Positions 26,287-35,435 of a stretch of DNA of 64,000 nt are shown one piece after another. A program made the position numbers and the translations under genes. Source of the stretch: Nitrospira sp. (GTDB taxonomy: Bacteria; Nitrospirota; Nitrospiria; Nitrospirales; Nitrospiraceae); NCBI GenBank assembly GCA_025934915.1, contig JAICWG010000005.1, positions 1 through 64,000 on the forward strand, read 5' to 3'. The notes below the pieces were generated by a model. That model was not told the origin of the DNA and did no database searches. It saw nothing but the letters and a program-made list of their open reading frames with translations. Every line of letters starts with the position of its first letter. Within the stretch, counting starts at the first letter, position 1.

Positions 26287-27021
26287 ATGACATTTCATCA
26301 AGAAATGAGACGGCTGGTGCTCAAGCATAGTGCCATCAATAACTCATACCTGGATCGCTTCCGAGCAGGAGATCTCACTGACTTGGACCTCAAGGAATTT
26401 GCATTCGAGTTCTACAACTTTTCGCGATTTTTTCCCAAAATCCTGATGTCCCAGCTGGTACATACTGAAGACGAGCGGGTGGCCGATGAACTGACCAAGG
26501 TCCTATACTCCGAATTGGGCGATGGACAAACCCGTCATCGGCATGAACTCCTCTATCGAAGCTTTTTGCGATCCGTTGATATCGACATACACGAAGCCAT
26601 GACTCGACCGATGCTTCCGTCGACCCACACCTATATAGAGGGGATGGAACGACTCTATACCGACGGAAATCACGCCAAGGCGCTGGGAGCATCTTTTGGG
26701 CTCGAGAACATGGCCATCACGATGTGGGATCATTTGATTCCTGGTCTTACCCACCTGAAACTCCGTTACCCTCAAATGGACCTCGCCTATTTCACATTTC
26801 ACCGGCAATTTGAGGTTACTCACGAGGAGGCAATGGAACACGCGGTCGTGGCGATGCAAGGAACGGATGAGACCGGGATGTCCAAACAGGATGAAGATGA
26901 TTTTCGTTCCGGCGTCGATGCGGTACTCGGCTATTTGGAAGGGTTCTGGGCAGGTTTGGAGCAACGGAAGACGATCTCTGATAACACGTGGACTGGCTTA
27001 GCTCAGCGGCATGCGAGTTAG
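26287..27021 (+). CDS. Haem-oxygenase-like diiron protein (HDO/CADD-like)
   Basis: A 244-residue all-helical protein of the iron-containing redox/TENA-like superfamily. The candidate metal ligands are Glu76 and His86 (SELGDG...RHRHELL), Glu140 (GASFGLEN), and the His172-x3-Glu176-x2-His179 cluster (FHRQFEVTH). In most members the middle residue of that last cluster is Asp. The family includes CADD, a para-aminobenzoate synthase also found in nitrifiers, and N-oxygenases; I cannot assign a substrate. The ATG follows GGAGG by 6-7 bases. It is divergent from the tyrosine operon and precedes the fatty-acid operon. Confidence 0.75.
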   Translation: MTFHQEMRRLVLKHSAINNSYLDRFRAGDLTDLDLKEFAFEFYNFSRFFPKILMSQLVHTEDERVADELTKVLYSELGDGQTRHRHELLYRSFLRSVDIDIHEAMTRPMLPSTHTYIEGMERLYTDGNHAKALGASFGLENMAITMWDHLIPGLTHLKLRYPQMDLAYFTFHRQFEVTHEEAMEHAVVAMQGTDETGMSKQDEDDFRSGVDAVLGYLEGFWAGLEQRKTISDNTWTGLAQRHAS

Positions 27022-27074
27022 CGCCGTGAGCGATATAGCGGGCGTGCATGTGCGTGATAGTGAGGGAGGGTCTT

Positions 27075-28790
27075 ATGCGACAGACTTGGATCAGCCAATA
27101 TGATTCCGAGGTACCCTCAAGCGTCAATTATCCGGAATGGACCGTTCCGGATCTTCTGCGACACTCATCGGACCGTTTCGCGAACTCCCCTGCACTTCTG
27201 TTTTATGGCACATGCATCTCCTATAGAGAATTGGACGACCTTGCGACTCGTTTTGCGCTTGGATTGCGACGGCTCGGTGTCAGTCAAGGCGATCGGGTCG
27301 CCATCATGCTTCCCAATATTCCGCAGACGGTTATCGCCTATTACGGAATTCTGAAAGCCGGCGCCGTCGTCGTGCCGACCAATCCGCTCTACGTTGAACG
27401 AGAAATTCGGGCGCAACTGACCGATGCAGAGGCGGAGACGATGGTCGTCCTTGACCTACTCTACCCTCGCATTCGAGCAGTGAGGGACGCGACGACGCTC
27501 CCCAAGCGGATCATCGTCACCGGCGTTCAGGACTATCTCCCCTTCTTCAAGAAACTCCTCTATCCCATCAAGGCTCGGGTAGACAAACGTTGGGTTTCCG
27601 TCGAAAAAGCCCCACCCGTATATGATTTCCTCGAACTCCTGCGCATCAACTCTGTAAACGGCGCAGATTATTCCGCCGATCTGCCTCTCGTACGACCGAC
27701 CGATCTCGCGCAACTGCAATATACCGGTGGAACGACGGGAACAGCCAAAGGCGTGATGCTCACGCACCGTAATGTGGTCGTCAATACACTGCAGGGCCGA
27801 TACTGGTCCCCTGATTTTCGTGAAGGGCAGGAAATCTTCTTGGGTGCCATCCCATTTTTCCACTCCTACGGTCAGACCACCTGTCAGAACCTTGCCATTG
27901 CGACAGGATGTGCAGTGGTCCTTCTCCCTCGGTTCCATGCAGACGAGGTCATCAAAGCGATCCATACCCATCGCATTACCATGTTTTCGGGTGTGCCCAT
28001 GATGTATTCGATGATCACTGAACATCCGGATGCCACGCGCTATGACTTACGCTCATTGCGGGTGTGTCTGAGCGGGGCCAGCTCGCTTCCTGCCGATGTG
28101 CAGGAGCGGTTCGAAAGCCTCACCGGAGCAAGAATTTCAGAGGGCTATGGCCTGACTGAAGCCAGTCCCACGACCCACTGTAACCCGATGCACGGGAAGC
28201 ATCCGTCGGGCTCGATGGGACTTCCCTTCCCCGATACCGAGGCGCGGGTCGTGGACTCAGACAACGGACTGGAAGACGTGCCGAATGGCGAAACGGGTGA
28301 ATTGATCGTGCGAGGGCCTCAGATAATGCTGGGATACTGGAACAAGGAAGACGAAACACGTGCCGTGCTGCGCGATGGATGGCTGCATACCGGCGACCTC
28401 GTCCGCCGGGACGATCGCGGATACTTCTACTTTGTCGATCGCAAGAAGGACATCATCAAGTCGCGAGGAGAAACGGTGTACCCACGGGAGATCGAAGAAG
28501 TCTTGCGTCAACACCAGGCGGTGTCCGAAGCCGCCGTGGTTGGGGTTGCGGATCACGACTATGGAGAAGTCATCAAAGCCTACGTCGTGGCGAAACCGGG
28601 ATTGCTCATCACCGAGCAGGCATTGATCACGCACTGCGCCGGATTGCTGGCGCGATACAAGATTCCGTCGATCGTGGAATTTCGTCAGGAGTTGCCGAGA
28701 ACGGTCATCGGCAAGGTGCTGCGCAGGGTGATGCGTGCCGAGGCTGCTCAGGCCGACACCAAAGAGCAGCTTCATGGACAGGCGGTGTGA
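27075..28790 (+). CDS. fadD: Long-chain fatty-acid-CoA ligase
   Basis: A 571-residue AMP-forming acyl-CoA ligase. The P-loop YTGGTTGTAKGVMLTH, the GYGLTEASPTTH motif and DRKKDIIKSRGETVYPREIE (fatty-acid-ligase signature) are followed by a C-terminal lysine (ELPRTVIGKVLRR). It activates free fatty acids for the beta-oxidation enzymes encoded directly downstream. The GGAGGG site 4 bases before the ATG at 27075 supports that start over 27048. It is 21 bases upstream of the thiolase gene, so the operon probably starts here. Confidence 0.9.
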   Translation: MRQTWISQYDSEVPSSVNYPEWTVPDLLRHSSDRFANSPALLFYGTCISYRELDDLATRFALGLRRLGVSQGDRVAIMLPNIPQTVIAYYGILKAGAVVVPTNPLYVEREIRAQLTDAEAETMVVLDLLYPRIRAVRDATTLPKRIIVTGVQDYLPFFKKLLYPIKARVDKRWVSVEKAPPVYDFLELLRINSVNGADYSADLPLVRPTDLAQLQYTGGTTGTAKGVMLTHRNVVVNTLQGRYWSPDFREGQEIFLGAIPFFHSYGQTTCQNLAIATGCAVVLLPRFHADEVIKAIHTHRITMFSGVPMMYSMITEHPDATRYDLRSLRVCLSGASSLPADVQERFESLTGARISEGYGLTEASPTTHCNPMHGKHPSGSMGLPFPDTEARVVDSDNGLEDVPNGETGELIVRGPQIMLGYWNKEDETRAVLRDGWLHTGDLVRRDDRGYFYFVDRKKDIIKSRGETVYPREIEEVLRQHQAVSEAAVVGVADHDYGEVIKAYVVAKPGLLITEQALITHCAGLLARYKIPSIVEFRQELPRTVIGKVLRRVMRAEAAQADTKEQLHGQAV

Positions 28791-28811
28791 GCCGTTCGGA
28801 TGGAGGGCCCT

Positions 28812-30002
28812 ATGAAAGACCTCGTGATCGTGGCCGGTGTGCGGACGCCGATCGGTAACTTCGGTGGCGCATTGAAGGACGTCCCGCCTCAACGACTCGG
28901 GGAACTGGTCGTCCGCGAAGTCATCGCGCGGAGCGGGCTTGATCCCAGGCTGATTGAGGAGGTCATCTTTGGCTGCGTCGGACAACCGAGTGACGCATTC
29001 AACATCGCCCGCGTCATTGCTCTCCAAGCCGGACTCCCCCTCACGATTCCGGCGTACACCGTGCAGCGCAATTGTTCCTCGGGGCTCCAACCGTTCGTCA
29101 ATGCCTTTCAAAATCTCCAGAGTCACGATGCGGACGTGCAGATCGTAGGCGGCGTCGAAAGCATGAGTCGTGCGCCGTTTCTGTCCCGGGACATGCGATG
29201 GGGCAAGCGACTACGGCATGCTGAGTTCATCGACAGCATTTGGGAAGGATTGACGGACCCTGTTTGCGGCCAGCTCATGGGACGGACAGCGGAGACCTTG
29301 GCCGAGGAGTTGGGGATCACAAGGGAGGAACAGGATCGGTTTGCGGTCGAGAGCCATCACCGTGCATTCAAGGCGGTTCGCGAGGGCAAGCTGAAAGAGG
29401 AAATCCACCCCGTCACGGTTTCCAAATCGGTTGGAGGACGAGAGGTCGCCCCGCTCGTGGTCGCGCAAGACGAAGGTCCGAACGTCGCTCTCACTGAACC
29501 GCAACTGTCTCTCTATCCGCCTCTCTTCAAAGAGGGAGGCACCGTGACAGCGGGGAACAGTTGTCCACTGAACGACGGGGCAGCCGCAGCGGTCGTCATG
29601 TCGGCCGAACGGGCGCGAGACCTTGGCCTACAGGCGCTCGGTCGCATCAGAAGTTATGCCTTTGTGGGAGTCGATCCGGCGCGTATGGGCATCGGGCCGG
29701 TGCAGGCGCTGCCGGCGGCGCTTAAGCGAGCGGACATCCAGTTGACGGACCTCGACCTGATCGAGGTGAACGAAGCATTCGCCGCTCAGTACCTGGCCGT
29801 CGAACGGCAGTTGGGCCTCAAACGTGAGATCGTCAACGTCAACGGCGGCGCCATCGCATTGGGCCATCCGGTCGGAATGACCGGCACAAGGCTCGTCATC
29901 ACGATGCTCTGTGAAATGCGCCGTCGCAGCTCGGCGCTGGGCGCGGTGACGATGTGCGTAGGCGGCGGCCAAGGAGCAGCAATGATCTTGGAGCAAGTGT
30001 AA
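28812..30002 (+). CDS. fadA: 3-ketoacyl-CoA thiolase
   Basis: A 396-residue thiolase. VQRNCSSGLQ carries the nucleophilic Cys, NEAFAAQYL and GGAIALGHPVGMTGTR the Asn and His, and CVGGGQGAAM the second Cys. As part of the fatty-acid cluster it should carry out the thiolytic step of beta-oxidation. The GGAGGG site supports the ATG at 28812. Compared with the thiolase at 18089, the sequence is clearly distinct, so the two are not a recent duplication. Confidence 0.88.
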   Translation: MKDLVIVAGVRTPIGNFGGALKDVPPQRLGELVVREVIARSGLDPRLIEEVIFGCVGQPSDAFNIARVIALQAGLPLTIPAYTVQRNCSSGLQPFVNAFQNLQSHDADVQIVGGVESMSRAPFLSRDMRWGKRLRHAEFIDSIWEGLTDPVCGQLMGRTAETLAEELGITREEQDRFAVESHHRAFKAVREGKLKEEIHPVTVSKSVGGREVAPLVVAQDEGPNVALTEPQLSLYPPLFKEGGTVTAGNSCPLNDGAAAAVVMSAERARDLGLQALGRIRSYAFVGVDPARMGIGPVQALPAALKRADIQLTDLDLIEVNEAFAAQYLAVERQLGLKREIVNVNGGAIALGHPVGMTGTRLVITMLCEMRRRSSALGAVTMCVGGGQGAAMILEQV

Positions 30003-30092
30003 CCAACCGGTCATCAGTCGTCGGCAACTCTGTTACCGACCAATGGCGGGATGCTGAAGGCTGAGAACCGAACGTATGGAGCGGAGCCAGCG

Positions 30093-31316
30093 ATGTATAT
30101 CTACAAGGTCGGCGTCGTGGGGGCTGGTACCATGGGGGCGCAAATCGCAGAAGTGGTGAGCTACGCCGGAGTTCCGGTCGTGCTGGCCGATATGAACCTC
30201 ACGTCAGCGCAACGGGGTATCGAGACCGTACGCGCCATCTATCAGGCGCGTGTGGACAAGGGGAAGATGAGTCCGCAGCAATTGGAAGAGAAGATGTTGC
30301 TCGTGACCCCATCGTCGGGCCTGGAAGGGTTCAAGGATGTCGACCTGGTGATCGAAGCGGTTTCGGAAGACATGAAACTCAAGGAGCTGATATTCCGCGA
30401 GTTGGATCAAGTCTGTCCACCCAGCGCGATCTTGGCGAGTAACACGTCGGCGCTGTCTATTTCTGGGATCGGAGCCGCGACGAAACGCCCCGACAAGGTC
30501 ATCGGTCTCCATTTCTTCAATCCTGCTTATGTCATGCGGCTCGTAGAGAGCGTACCGGGGTTGGCCACTTCCCCGCAAACCGTCGACGATGCAGTGAGCT
30601 TCACCGAAAGCATCGGAAAATTACCGGTTGTGGTGAAGGAATGCGCGGGATTCCTGGTTAACCGCGTATTGATGACCTATGTGAACGAAGCCGTTCGTGC
30701 CTTGCAAGAAGGAGCCGCCAGTCTACAAGAAATCGATCAGGACATGGTCGCCTTCGGCATGCCGGTCGGTCCACTCGCTCTTCTCGACGCGGTGGGCCTT
30801 GATATTTCGTTCGAGGTCGCACGCATCTTGTACCGTAGCTATGGGCCTCGCATGACGCCGGCTCCCCTGCTTGAAGCCATGTTGAAAGCCGGCCGTCTAG
30901 GAGTCAAATCAGGTCATGGGTTTTATGACTATGTCAGCGAAAAGGAAGGCGGTCGCGATCAGGAGATGGAACAACTTCTCAACGAAGTCCGGCCGCGCGG
31001 CGAATGCGGCGCGACTCGATGGAACCCCTCACGATTGCTCCTGGCCATGACCAATGAGGCCGTTATTGCGCTCCAAGAAGGAGTCGCCTCCGCAGCGGAC
31101 ATCGATCTGGCGATGATGGCTGGGATCGGCTACCCCAAGGAAAAGGAAGGACCGCTGCATTTTGCAGATCAGCTGGGCATTGATCAGGTTCTGCGCGAGC
31201 TTGAGGATTTCGCCCAAACGTTGGGGCCACGCTTTTGGCCCGCGCCGATGTTGCGGCGGATGGTCGACGCCGGTTTTAGGGGGCGCATGACGGGACGGGG
31301 GTTTTTCACGTATTGA
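30093..31316 (+). CDS. 3-hydroxyacyl-CoA dehydrogenase with doubled C-terminal domain
   Basis: A 407-residue enzyme. After the NAD-binding Rossmann domain (VGVVGAGTMGAQIAE, HFFNPAYVM) there are two copies of the helical 3HCDH domain: NRVLMTYVNEAVRALQEG...GMPVGPLALLDAVGLD, then SRLLLAMTNEAVIALQEGVA. This is the dehydrogenase half of a FadB-type protein without the fused hydratase, which is encoded separately at 31364. It oxidises L-3-hydroxyacyl-CoA. A GGAG site supports the ATG at 30093. The 90 bases before it contain no gene. Confidence 0.88.
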   Translation: MYIYKVGVVGAGTMGAQIAEVVSYAGVPVVLADMNLTSAQRGIETVRAIYQARVDKGKMSPQQLEEKMLLVTPSSGLEGFKDVDLVIEAVSEDMKLKELIFRELDQVCPPSAILASNTSALSISGIGAATKRPDKVIGLHFFNPAYVMRLVESVPGLATSPQTVDDAVSFTESIGKLPVVVKECAGFLVNRVLMTYVNEAVRALQEGAASLQEIDQDMVAFGMPVGPLALLDAVGLDISFEVARILYRSYGPRMTPAPLLEAMLKAGRLGVKSGHGFYDYVSEKEGGRDQEMEQLLNEVRPRGECGATRWNPSRLLLAMTNEAVIALQEGVASAADIDLAMMAGIGYPKEKEGPLHFADQLGIDQVLRELEDFAQTLGPRFWPAPMLRRMVDAGFRGRMTGRGFFTY

Positions 31317-31363
31317 TAGTTGCCGGATCGGTCTCCGAATAGGACGAGGAAGGAATACGCGTC

Positions 31364-32152
31364 ATGACTGCCATAGCGGGAACCATGCACGGTTGCAAGA
31401 TTGAAGAAGGCGTTGCGCTGGTGACGCTCAATCATCCACCTGTCAACGCCCTCACACCCGAACTGCTTACCGAGCTGGCCGGTACATTCGACTCGCTCGC
31501 GATGGATGATGCGGTGAAGGTTGTTGTCCTCACCGGAACCGGCCGGTTTTTTGTCGCAGGCGCCGATATCCGAGTGCTGGCCTCCATCCCGTCGTCAGTG
31601 GAGGGCGAGGCGATGGCTCGCCAGGGACAGATGATATTGAACAAGATTGAAGCTCTTGAAAAACCGGTCATTGCGGCGATCAACGGCGCCTGTTTGGGTG
31701 GAGGATTGGAATTGGCCATGTGCTGTCACATGCGCCTCGCAATAGAAGGCGCCAAACTTGGCCAGCCGGAAATCAACCTGGGCATCATGCCGGGATTCGG
31801 CGGCACTCAACGTCTTCCTCGGCTGATCGGCCAATCCAAAGCCATGGAATTGATCCTGACAGGCGAGTCCGTTTCAGCTCAAGAGGCCATGAGTCTGGGT
31901 TTGGTATCCCAAGTAGTAGCGGCTGATGATCTCCTGCGCCAAACGCTGGGGCTGGCGCGCACGATGGCTTCAAAAAGCCAAGTGGCGCTTCGTGCATCTC
32001 TTCGAGCGATCCGCCAGGGTACAAGCCTCGACTTTTCCGACGGCTTGGCGTTGGAAGCCCGTTTGTTCGGTGAATTATGTGATACCGAAGATCGGAAAGA
32101 AGGAGCAGCCGCTTTTTTGGAGAAACGGCAGCCTCGGTTCAAGAACCGCTAG
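31364..32152 (+). CDS. Enoyl-CoA hydratase
   Basis: A 262-residue crotonase. FVAGADIRVL forms the oxyanion hole. Both catalytic Glu are present (GGGLELAMCCH, QPEINLGIMPGFGGTQRLP). It supplies the hydratase activity missing from the dehydrogenase upstream. Its C-terminus (KEGAAAFLEKRQPRFKNR) closely resembles that of the paralogue at 8893 (EAAQAFLEKRQPKLAETEA), pointing to common origin. It is 47 bases after the dehydrogenase gene. Confidence 0.9.
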   Translation: MTAIAGTMHGCKIEEGVALVTLNHPPVNALTPELLTELAGTFDSLAMDDAVKVVVLTGTGRFFVAGADIRVLASIPSSVEGEAMARQGQMILNKIEALEKPVIAAINGACLGGGLELAMCCHMRLAIEGAKLGQPEINLGIMPGFGGTQRLPRLIGQSKAMELILTGESVSAQEAMSLGLVSQVVAADDLLRQTLGLARTMASKSQVALRASLRAIRQGTSLDFSDGLALEARLFGELCDTEDRKEGAAAFLEKRQPRFKNR

Positions 32153-32182
32153 TCTCCAAGAAGACAGCGACAGCTAGGAGAC

Positions 32183-33409
32183 ATGATGCAGGTTCAACGT
32201 TCGACCAAATTGGGCTTGGCGCTGACGGGGGGAGGCTTCACGGGCTATCTCTTCGAAGTCGGCGCCTTGACGGCATTGGATGATCTGCTCGGTGACTCGT
32301 TTACCAGCAACGATTTCGACATGTATATCGGCGTGAGCGCCGGATCCGCCGTCGCCGCTCTACTGGCACAAGGGGTCACGCCCCAAGAAATCCTCGAGAC
32401 GAATTTGTCCGGAACACGTCCGTACTACTTCGAGCATCGGGATATTTTCAGACCTGCAATCGGCGAAGGGATAAAGACGATCTGGCGTGCAACGAAACAA
32501 CTGATCCCATTGGTGCGACTGTATGCGCGTAACTATCAGGAGATGACGTTCATCGACCTGCTGGACAAGGCTCAAGATGCACTCCCAAGCGGCATTTACC
32601 GATTGGAGCCCTTCGCCCGATACCTCGAGAAAACGTTCATGGCCAAGGGTTTGGGGCTACGGTTTACCGACCTTCGAAAAGACCTGTACATCCCGGCCAT
32701 CGATTTAGAATCCGGGAAATGCGTGATCTTCGGCGAGGAAGGCCGGCGGGACATTTCCATCGCCCAGGCCGTGACTGCCTCCTCCGCCGCGCCGATCTAT
32801 TTCTGTCCAGTGCGCATCGATGGCCGCGATTATATCGACGCGGGGATCGGGCGACCCGCGTTCTTCGACTTAGCCATCGCGAAACACGTAGACCTCATGG
32901 TGATGATCAATCCGATGGGTCGCATTCCACTCCCCAGTTCGTCATGGGCAGAGTCGGCTCTCACGAAGCGCCACTGTCGTCTTCGAGACAAGGGATTCTT
33001 GACTATCGGTGAGCAGGCCAGCCGGATTAATCTTGACGCTCGCATGTCTCAGGCATTGACGATGTTCCGACAGGACTGTCCGAATAAAGAACTGATGATG
33101 GTCACACCTGGTCCCCACGATGCACTCCTGTTTGAGCGAAGTTTTCTAAGCTATCAAGACCGAGTACATCTTCTGCGAGCCGGATATCAGTCGGTCGTAA
33201 CATTGGCGTGCAACGCATACAAGAACCTTCACACGCAGTTTGCGCGTCATGGGATCGCTCTTGAACGAACTAGATTTGAAGATCGCGCCAGGTCACGCAT
33301 GGCACAGCTTGATCAGATCGTGGGGGTCTCTTCGCCTCCACAGCGACCGGTCACAGGCGTGGCGATCGGTCTCGATACCGCTCGAACTGCTCTGCACCAA
33401 GCCAAGTAG
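32183..33409 (+). CDS. Patatin-like phospholipase
   Basis: A 408-residue patatin-family acyl hydrolase. The glycine-rich oxyanion segment (LTGGGFTGYLFEVGAL), the nucleophile elbow GVSAGS and the catalytic Asp in YIDAGIG are in the normal order. There is no signal peptide, so it would act in the cytoplasm or at the inner membrane face. It may release fatty acids from lipids or storage acyl esters to feed the surrounding ligase and dehydrogenases. A TAGGAGAC site precedes ATG-ATG at 32183. The long region after about residue 280 is not recognised. Confidence 0.82.
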   Translation: MMQVQRSTKLGLALTGGGFTGYLFEVGALTALDDLLGDSFTSNDFDMYIGVSAGSAVAALLAQGVTPQEILETNLSGTRPYYFEHRDIFRPAIGEGIKTIWRATKQLIPLVRLYARNYQEMTFIDLLDKAQDALPSGIYRLEPFARYLEKTFMAKGLGLRFTDLRKDLYIPAIDLESGKCVIFGEEGRRDISIAQAVTASSAAPIYFCPVRIDGRDYIDAGIGRPAFFDLAIAKHVDLMVMINPMGRIPLPSSSWAESALTKRHCRLRDKGFLTIGEQASRINLDARMSQALTMFRQDCPNKELMMVTPGPHDALLFERSFLSYQDRVHLLRAGYQSVVTLACNAYKNLHTQFARHGIALERTRFEDRARSRMAQLDQIVGVSSPPQRPVTGVAIGLDTARTALHQAK

Positions 33410-33415
33410 GATGAG

Positions 33416-35356
33416 ATGACGATCGTGAACAAGAATCCTCTCTTTCACGGCTCGCTCGCCGTCGCGGAAGCCTCGCGGGATCGGACTCCCTATTCGGGCT
33501 TTCTGGCCGGCCTGTTCGAGGGAGTGGTTCGTCGCCATCTCTTTCGAGCACAGTCAATCCCGCCGCTCCGCGACACAGCGAAGGAATTCCTTGAACAGCT
33601 GCGCCTCCTTCTGATCGAAAAAGTTGATCCAGAGCGCATCGACCGAGAGGGGGAAGTCGGTGAGGATGTGCTCGAGGCGCTCAAGGACATCGGCGCCTTC
33701 GGCCTGAAAATTCCGGCCATCTATGGAGGACTCGACTTGACCCAGTCGGAGTACCACCATGCGGCGACCCTACTCGGGAGCCACGACGCCGCGACCACGG
33801 TGCTGATTTCGGCGCACAACTCGATCGGAGTAGCGGAACCAGTCAAGCTCATCGGGAATCACGAGCAGCAACAACGATTCTTGCCACGCCTTGCGCGTGG
33901 CGACATTTCCGGGTTTGCGCTTACAGAGAAAGGTGCCGGCTGCGATATTTGGGACCTTAGAAGCTACGCCATCCCAGTACGCGAGAGCGGTGTTCTAGTG
34001 GGCTATCGATTGACCGGTGAAAAACTGTACACGACGAACGCGCCCAAACGGCACAATGAGTTCCTGGCGTCGCTCCTGGTGGTGATTGCTCAAATCGTCA
34101 ATCATCCGGATGATGTCACTCGCCCCAAATCGGAACGGCGGTTCGGGGCCTTTGTCGTCGACACCCGCACACCGGGGTGCCGCTGCACCAGACTCAAGTA
34201 TATGGGCGTACGCGGCATCTACAACGGCGCCGTCCGGTTTGACAACGTCTTCGTCCAAGTGGCCGACCGTTTAGGAGCTGAGGGAGAAGGGTTACGGCGA
34301 GCCTTGGAAAGTTTGACTGTAGGCCGGCTTACCCTTCCCGCTGCGTGCCTCGGAAACCTGAAACAATGTCTCCGGCTCGCCCGACTTCGCGCGCAGCAGC
34401 GCATCCAATACGACCGTCCGATCGGCGAGCACACGGACATCGGATCAAAAATCGTGCGCATGGCTTCACGCATTCTCGCGCTGGAGGCATTGGTCACAAT
34501 CACGGGGATTTGGGCCGATGCCAAGAGCGATGTGCGGCTTGAGTCGGCCGCCATCAAGATCCTCGCGACCGAATGGCTGCTCGAATCTGTGCTCGATCTG
34601 TTCCGCATTTATGGCGGACGCGGATTCGAAACATCGGAATCGCTCCAGCTTCATGGTGACCCGCCGGCGCCGATCGAGCGCATGATTCGCGACTCGCTGA
34701 TCAACGTGATTTGGGAGGGGACGAACGGTATCCTCACGCTCTGGATCGGGCGTGAAGGATTGGGTGAGTACGTATCCCACGGTAAAGCCTTCTTGGAATT
34801 CCAGATCGGCGAGATGGCACAGGCTCTGCCGTTCTTCGCCAAAGTCGTGGGCCGTTCCTTCAACCGCTTGCCCCGGATTGAAGGATGGCCGACTTCCGCC
34901 TCATCTGAATCGATATGGGAGCGGTTCGTCACGAAGAAGTCCCGCGAACTCGCACAAAAGTCGTTGTGGGTCACAGCTCGTCATCGTCAAGGCCTCGCGC
35001 GTAAGCAACTCTTGATGACACATCTGGTCAAAGCCGGAATGCAACTCTTTGCGGTGGAATCGTTGGTATGGTACGCCTCGCAAGAGCATGTCGCATGGGA
35101 TCATCAGGTGGCCGATGGGCTCTTACAGCACTTTTGCTCACAGGTCGAAGACGAGTTCAATCCCAGACCCTTGCTCTCTCTCAGACGATCGTTATGGCAG
35201 GACGATTCGCATGTGTTCCGCTTGGCGCAGGATATTCTTGCCGGCAAGGCTGAATGGCTGGAAGAGGGGATCCTGGCCTGGCACCCGCACAGCCGGGATG
35301 ACCAGCTCTCATCCACGATGGGAGAACAGTTGGCGGAATTTCCCATGAAGAACTGA
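33416..35356 (+). CDS. Acyl-CoA dehydrogenase, long form
   Basis: A 646-residue flavoprotein. The FAD/acyl-CoA dehydrogenase core (about 60-460) includes FALTEKGAGCDIW, GEKLYTTNAPK, and VIWEGTNGILTLWIGREGL with the catalytic-Glu region. The extra C-terminal part of about 180 residues is helical and recalls the membrane-associated tail of very-long-chain enzymes. It starts 7 bases after the patatin gene. The protein at 36510 is a paralogue of the same length; the two could form a heteromer or act on different chain lengths. Electron acceptor genes (ETF) are not in the window. Confidence 0.88.
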   Translation: MTIVNKNPLFHGSLAVAEASRDRTPYSGFLAGLFEGVVRRHLFRAQSIPPLRDTAKEFLEQLRLLLIEKVDPERIDREGEVGEDVLEALKDIGAFGLKIPAIYGGLDLTQSEYHHAATLLGSHDAATTVLISAHNSIGVAEPVKLIGNHEQQQRFLPRLARGDISGFALTEKGAGCDIWDLRSYAIPVRESGVLVGYRLTGEKLYTTNAPKRHNEFLASLLVVIAQIVNHPDDVTRPKSERRFGAFVVDTRTPGCRCTRLKYMGVRGIYNGAVRFDNVFVQVADRLGAEGEGLRRALESLTVGRLTLPAACLGNLKQCLRLARLRAQQRIQYDRPIGEHTDIGSKIVRMASRILALEALVTITGIWADAKSDVRLESAAIKILATEWLLESVLDLFRIYGGRGFETSESLQLHGDPPAPIERMIRDSLINVIWEGTNGILTLWIGREGLGEYVSHGKAFLEFQIGEMAQALPFFAKVVGRSFNRLPRIEGWPTSASSESIWERFVTKKSRELAQKSLWVTARHRQGLARKQLLMTHLVKAGMQLFAVESLVWYASQEHVAWDHQVADGLLQHFCSQVEDEFNPRPLLSLRRSLWQDDSHVFRLAQDILAGKAEWLEEGILAWHPHSRDDQLSSTMGEQLAEFPMKN

Positions 35357-35417
35357 GCGATGCGAGAACGCCGCTGGCGGGCTTTTTCAGCATCCTGCTA
35401 GACAGGAGGATCACCCC

Positions 35418-35435
35418 ATGACGAGGCCAGCATGA
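35418..35435 (+). CDS. Five-codon leader ORF (MTRPA)
   Basis: An ATG at 35418 lies 7 bases after a near-perfect AGGAGGA site (35404-35410) and reads only five codons before TGA at 35433-35435. That stop overlaps the ATG of the next gene (35432). The strong site therefore loads ribosomes on the mini-ORF, which could re-initiate on the HTH gene. I infer translational coupling; it may instead be chance. Confidence 0.4.
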   Translation: MTRPA

